From Symbiodinium natans (Eukaryota > Sar > Dinophyceae > Suessiales > Symbiodiniaceae): 64,000 nucleotides of DNA. This document shows, piece after piece, positions 61,311-64,000 of this stretch. The DNA lies in the NCBI GenBank assembly GCA_905221605.1, contig CAJNDS010002701.1, positions 608,501-672,500 on the forward strand, given 5' to 3'. Made by a program: the position numbers and the translations under genes. Numbering within the stretch: position 1 is the first letter of the stretch; every line of letters starts with the position of its first letter. The notes under the pieces were generated by a model. The model saw only the letters and a list, made by a program, of their open reading frames with translations. It did no database searches and was not told where the DNA came from.

Positions 61311-62008
61311 GCCTAAAGGTTCCCTAGGTGCTCATTCTTTCATAAGACCCCCCCCTCGCTCATAAGGACCCTATAACTTATAAGGACCCTGTAACTCGCG
61401 GGTGAATACTTGTACGGCGTAAAGCTTGGATCTATTACCGGGTTTTAGAGTTTTTTTTTTTTAACAGGGTTTATGGGTTTTGGCATATAGAGTGGTAACA
61501 TGTAGGACAGGCTGTTACCAATGTGATGCCGGCACGGAGGTGACAGTTCCTAGCTTACATGTTCCCACTAGCTTCAACAACAAGAACTGGTGCCCGGGCA
61601 CCAAAAGCCCAAACGCTAACCCCTAAACACACCTTTGCCGAAAAGTTTGCCTGGCGCTGTGATTTTAGTTGTATACGGTTGTACAGGGTCGAGGTTGAGT
61701 CATTGAGGTTCTGGAGGATTCACAGTGAATGGCAGGGTTTGCGTTGAAGGTTTCAGGTTTTAGGGAAGGGGTCGATGGGGGGGGACCATGAATAATTGAC
61801 ACTTAACTTTGTTCTAAATTCGAACTCTAAATATGTACTATTGCGTTCGAACATACCCTGAACCTGAAAGCCTAAACCCTAAACCCTTAAGTCATGTATG
61901 TTCACCATGGCACAATCAGGTCCAGCGAGTTGAACAGCAAAGTCAGCCCGAACACCGGGCCTGCGGGGAGGGCTCAGCAGGGGTTTTTGGGAGTTGCGTT
62001 TTAGAACA
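61311..62008. other. Unique segment, no gene recognised
   Basis: Short TATAAGGACCCT repeats occur at 61,355-61,395 and a 12-base poly-T at 61,450. Frames are short. Confidence 0.45.
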
Positions 62009-62074
62009 CTAAACCCTAAACCCTAAACCCTAAACCCTAAACCCTAAACCCTAAACCCTAAACCCTAAACCCTT
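62009..62074 (-). repeat. CCCTAAA block, nine perfect units
   Basis: Uninterrupted array. Confidence 0.95.
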
Positions 62075-62364
62075 TCTTAAACCCTTCAAAGGTTTCAAAG
62101 CTCTAGGATTGGCCGCCTTTTGGGTTCAGGACTCTAGGGTGTTGGGGGCCTTTTTTTTGGGGGGAGGGGGGGGGGGGGGGGGAGACGTTGGACTTTAGGT
62201 AGGGTATTGGGTTGAGGGTTTCGGGTTCGGGGACTGCGAGATGTTTTGGGGATCTTCAGGTACCCAAACCTATTCCTTTTAGGGTTTAGGGCCTAAACTT
62301 TAAAATATACATATATCTTTATAAGAGGATGGAATATTCCCCTTAAATGATTTTGTCGGTAAAA

Positions 62365-62564
62365 TGGAGGGGCGCCAAAAACCATCGAATTCAGTACAAA
62401 AAAATCGCATTTTTAGTTACGGGTCTGGCAAATCCTGGGTTTCCGGCTTTTCGGGAGTCTTTTTGAAGCCTTTTGGTGGCTTTTAAAGCCTTTTGGTAGC
62501 CCTTGCTTCCTGGGGCTTTCCTGGCCATTTTGGGGATAAAAAGGAGGGGCGCCCAAAACCATCC
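62365..62564 (+). repeat. Duplicated GGAGGGGCGCC-AAAACCATC motif
   Basis: A 22-24 bp phrase occurs at about 62,365-62,388 and 62,541-62,564. Between them lie TTTTGAAGCC and TTTTAAAGCC repeats. Confidence 0.6.
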
Positions 62565-62846
62565 CGGAGAGCTTTTCAGCCGAACCGTGGTGAAGCGTTA
62601 ATTTTGAAGCCTGAGTACAACAGTTTCCCGGAACTGCTATTGTTTTCTGGTGTCTCTTGGGAAGGATCACATTGATGTGGTGACCAAAAGGTATTGGGTT
62701 TGCTTTAGCACAACTGGGTTTAGGGTTGAGGGGAGAACTTTGGGGTTTGCACCGTGATTTTGGGTTTGGGGGCCCTATACAAATAAACAGAAGTCCGGCA
62801 GACAGACTCGGTTACCTAGCCAGCCACCAAATTCCTCTCATTGCAG

Positions 62847-62935
62847 GCCATGCGGCTGATGACGTCAATCCAAAGGCAGTGAACAGCTGCCTTGATGGCC
62901 AGCGAATTGAAAATCTGCCTGGCGCCAAGAGGTGA
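62847..62935 (+). CDS. Candidate terminal exon remnant
   Basis: After a good acceptor (CTCATTGCAG) the frame reads HAADDVNPKAVNSCLDGQRI and ENLPGAKR, ending TGA. Composition looks like a genuine exon. A CCCTAAA block begins 20 bp after the stop. No upstream exon is assigned. Confidence 0.3.
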
Positions 62936-62956
62936 AAGTGGGATTTATAGGGCTCC

Positions 62957-63018
62957 CTAAACCCTAAACCCTAAACCCTTAACCGTGAACCCTAAACCCT
63001 AAACCCTAAACCCTAAAC
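62957..63018 (-). repeat. CCCTAAA block
   Basis: About eight units with CCCTTAA and CCGTGAA variants. Confidence 0.9.
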
Positions 63019-63294
63019 TTAGCACGTGGCACCTGTTTCAGTTAAGTTCCGAAAAATTCAGCGAACAGCAAGCGGCTTCTAGGGTGCTCGAATGGCTGCA
63101 CTAAGACTTCAAGGCAAGGCCATCCGATCTGCTGATGGTGTCAATAGCGCTGTGGGCGAAGCCTGTGCACACTCCTGGCCGAAGCCAAGGCCATGAAGAT
63201 GTCGATGTCGAGGATATTCGGCAGCAGCAGCACCAATGTCTCCTGCCGAAGCATAACAGAAAACCCCAAAGCCCCAAACCCTAAACCCTAAACC

Positions 63295-64000
63295 CAGCAA
63301 GTTAACAATACCCTGTTTGAACTCACACCAGAGGCACCTGCAACTTCAATGTTTACCCTCCAGCCCCCCCGCGTCTATGCAACCATTGAAGCAATCGAAA
63401 AGGCAATAGACTAAGAGCCGCATTAGGAAGTACTGGCACTAGCACTTCAATTGCCAGGGAATCATCAACAACGAGGGGTAGTGATGATTAACATCCCAGG
63501 CTTGCCATCGCACGGTAGCTACGTGGTCCCTTAATATGGGCCCTTAGCAAGGGACCCCTTATATACCGCGCAATTTCGGACACTTTTAACCCCCCAAAAT
63601 GTGATCGAATCCCCTTTAACAGGACCTCTCGGAGGGTACCCCTCATTTCGGAAACCCCCATCTCAAGGGCACATGAAACTACGCGTAGACTGGGCCCCCG
63701 GGCCACATCGAAGACCCTGGCGCTCCGTGCTTGCTGTTCCCGAGGTACCTTGCGAGTGGCACTTTCTTTGGCTTGCTCTAAGTAGACTCCAAGAGGATGG
63801 GCTATTCGGCCTCATAATTCCCAGAATCAACCCCATAAAGGGCCTTAAAGGGGTTAAAGGGTGCGATAGCCCATCCTGGCAAGTGAGTGAAGCTCTCTGA
63901 AACCAGTGATCTCTTTCCGCTCATCTTCGGCTGAGCTGAGGTTAGTAAGGAAACACGTCAAGGTCTTACGATCACACCTGAGCCCAGACACCAGGTTAAA
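63295..64000. other. Right edge of the window, no gene recognised
   Basis: Apart from a possible copy of the CGAAA inverted-repeat family (about 63,570-63,657, ending GGTACCCCTCATTTCGGAAA), I see only short frames. Telomere-like repeats have stopped, so the mosaic may end here or pause. Confidence 0.4.

Larger units (their letters stand above)
39816..63294. repeat. Interstitial telomere-repeat mosaic
   Basis: From the base after the copia 5' LTR to near the window end, TTTAGGG or CCCTAAA arrays of 20 to 350 bp recur in either orientation, separated by unique pieces. Variants include TTTTAGGG, TCTAGGG, TTTGGGG, TTAGGG and GGGCTTA. Individual large blocks are listed separately. Other blocks are at 40,384-40,426, 40,486-40,570, 40,935-41,010, 42,197-42,245, 43,649-43,800, 43,961-44,005, 46,385-46,520, 46,653-46,715, 47,020-47,062, 50,260-50,287, 51,534-51,572, 54,300-54,375, 57,240-57,310, 57,929-58,025 and 60,390-60,430. 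This resembles a subtelomere or a chromosomal region that captured telomeric DNA. A terminal array is not present in the window. Confidence 0.9.

Noticed and set aside
39816-63294. CRISPR-like regular repeat-spacer pattern in the telomere-repeat region
   Set aside because: Repeat blocks are tandem heptamers and octamers of varying length and orientation, and spacers vary from tens of bases to kilobases. This is not a CRISPR array and the genome is eukaryotic.
63295-64000. Possible chromosome end at the right border
   Set aside because: No terminal TTTAGGG array continues to the edge, and the last 700 bp is unique sequence.

Overview
The window looks like nuclear DNA of a dinoflagellate; I cannot name the genus. 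The evidence is: plant/alveolate-type telomere repeats (TTTAGGG) in dozens of internal blocks; introns with GC-AG as well as GT-AG ends, several bounded by short direct repeats; a Ty1/copia element whose polyprotein carries a methyltransferase-like module; an RCC1-repeat protein with an N-terminal ubiquitin-like region; and a DDE-type ORF of a kind I remember as multicopy in dinoflagellate genomes. Gene density is very low. Most long open frames are by-products of microsatellites, minisatellites or antisense reading.

Layout. 0-1.7 kb: a DDE transposase-like gene, 5' truncated by the window edge, with one 76-nt GC-AG intron. 1.7-8 kb: AT-rich spacer, a ~118-bp tandem repeat (3.18-4.26 kb), a duplicated GC-rich unit, and GA, CAA and CAG microsatellites. 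8-20 kb: no gene recognised. 20.1-25.8 kb: a plus-strand multi-exon gene, missed by simple ORF calling, that encodes three diverged copies of a roughly 90-residue repeat (core SGAGGVG, NGRAI-Y-WK, GWYY-HPD-PP-G-WTTEGY, D-P-P). Intron phases are consistent across several junctions. 26.6-30.7 kb: scattered exon candidates. 32,264-39,815: a 7.55-kb minus-strand Ty1/copia retrotransposon with identical 120-bp LTRs, PBS, PPT, an intact 2,104-aa Gag-Pol and a second 190-aa ORF. 39.8-63.3 kb: a mosaic of telomere-like blocks in both orientations, separated by unique segments of roughly 50 to 2,000 bp.

The mosaic contains one apparently complete gene (44,242-45,880, minus; ubiquitin-like N-terminus plus RCC1-like repeats, 4 exons, predicted 436 aa). 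Its three short introns (104-115 nt) have inverted-repeat sequence and direct repeats at or near their splice sites, as expected of introner elements. Relatives of two of these introns occur elsewhere in the mosaic (48.7, 53.5 and 61.2 kb), some beside short exon-like pieces that telomere repeats cut off.

The most interesting items are (1) a copia element with a captured methyltransferase-like module and a 3' ORF, sitting at the junction between ordinary DNA and the telomere-repeat mosaic; (2) introner-like introns and dispersed relatives; (3) the split-exon GWYY repeat gene; and (4) the mosaic itself, with internally homogeneous blocks of variant telomere repeats. All identifications come from reading the sequence and from family knowledge. 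No database search was run.
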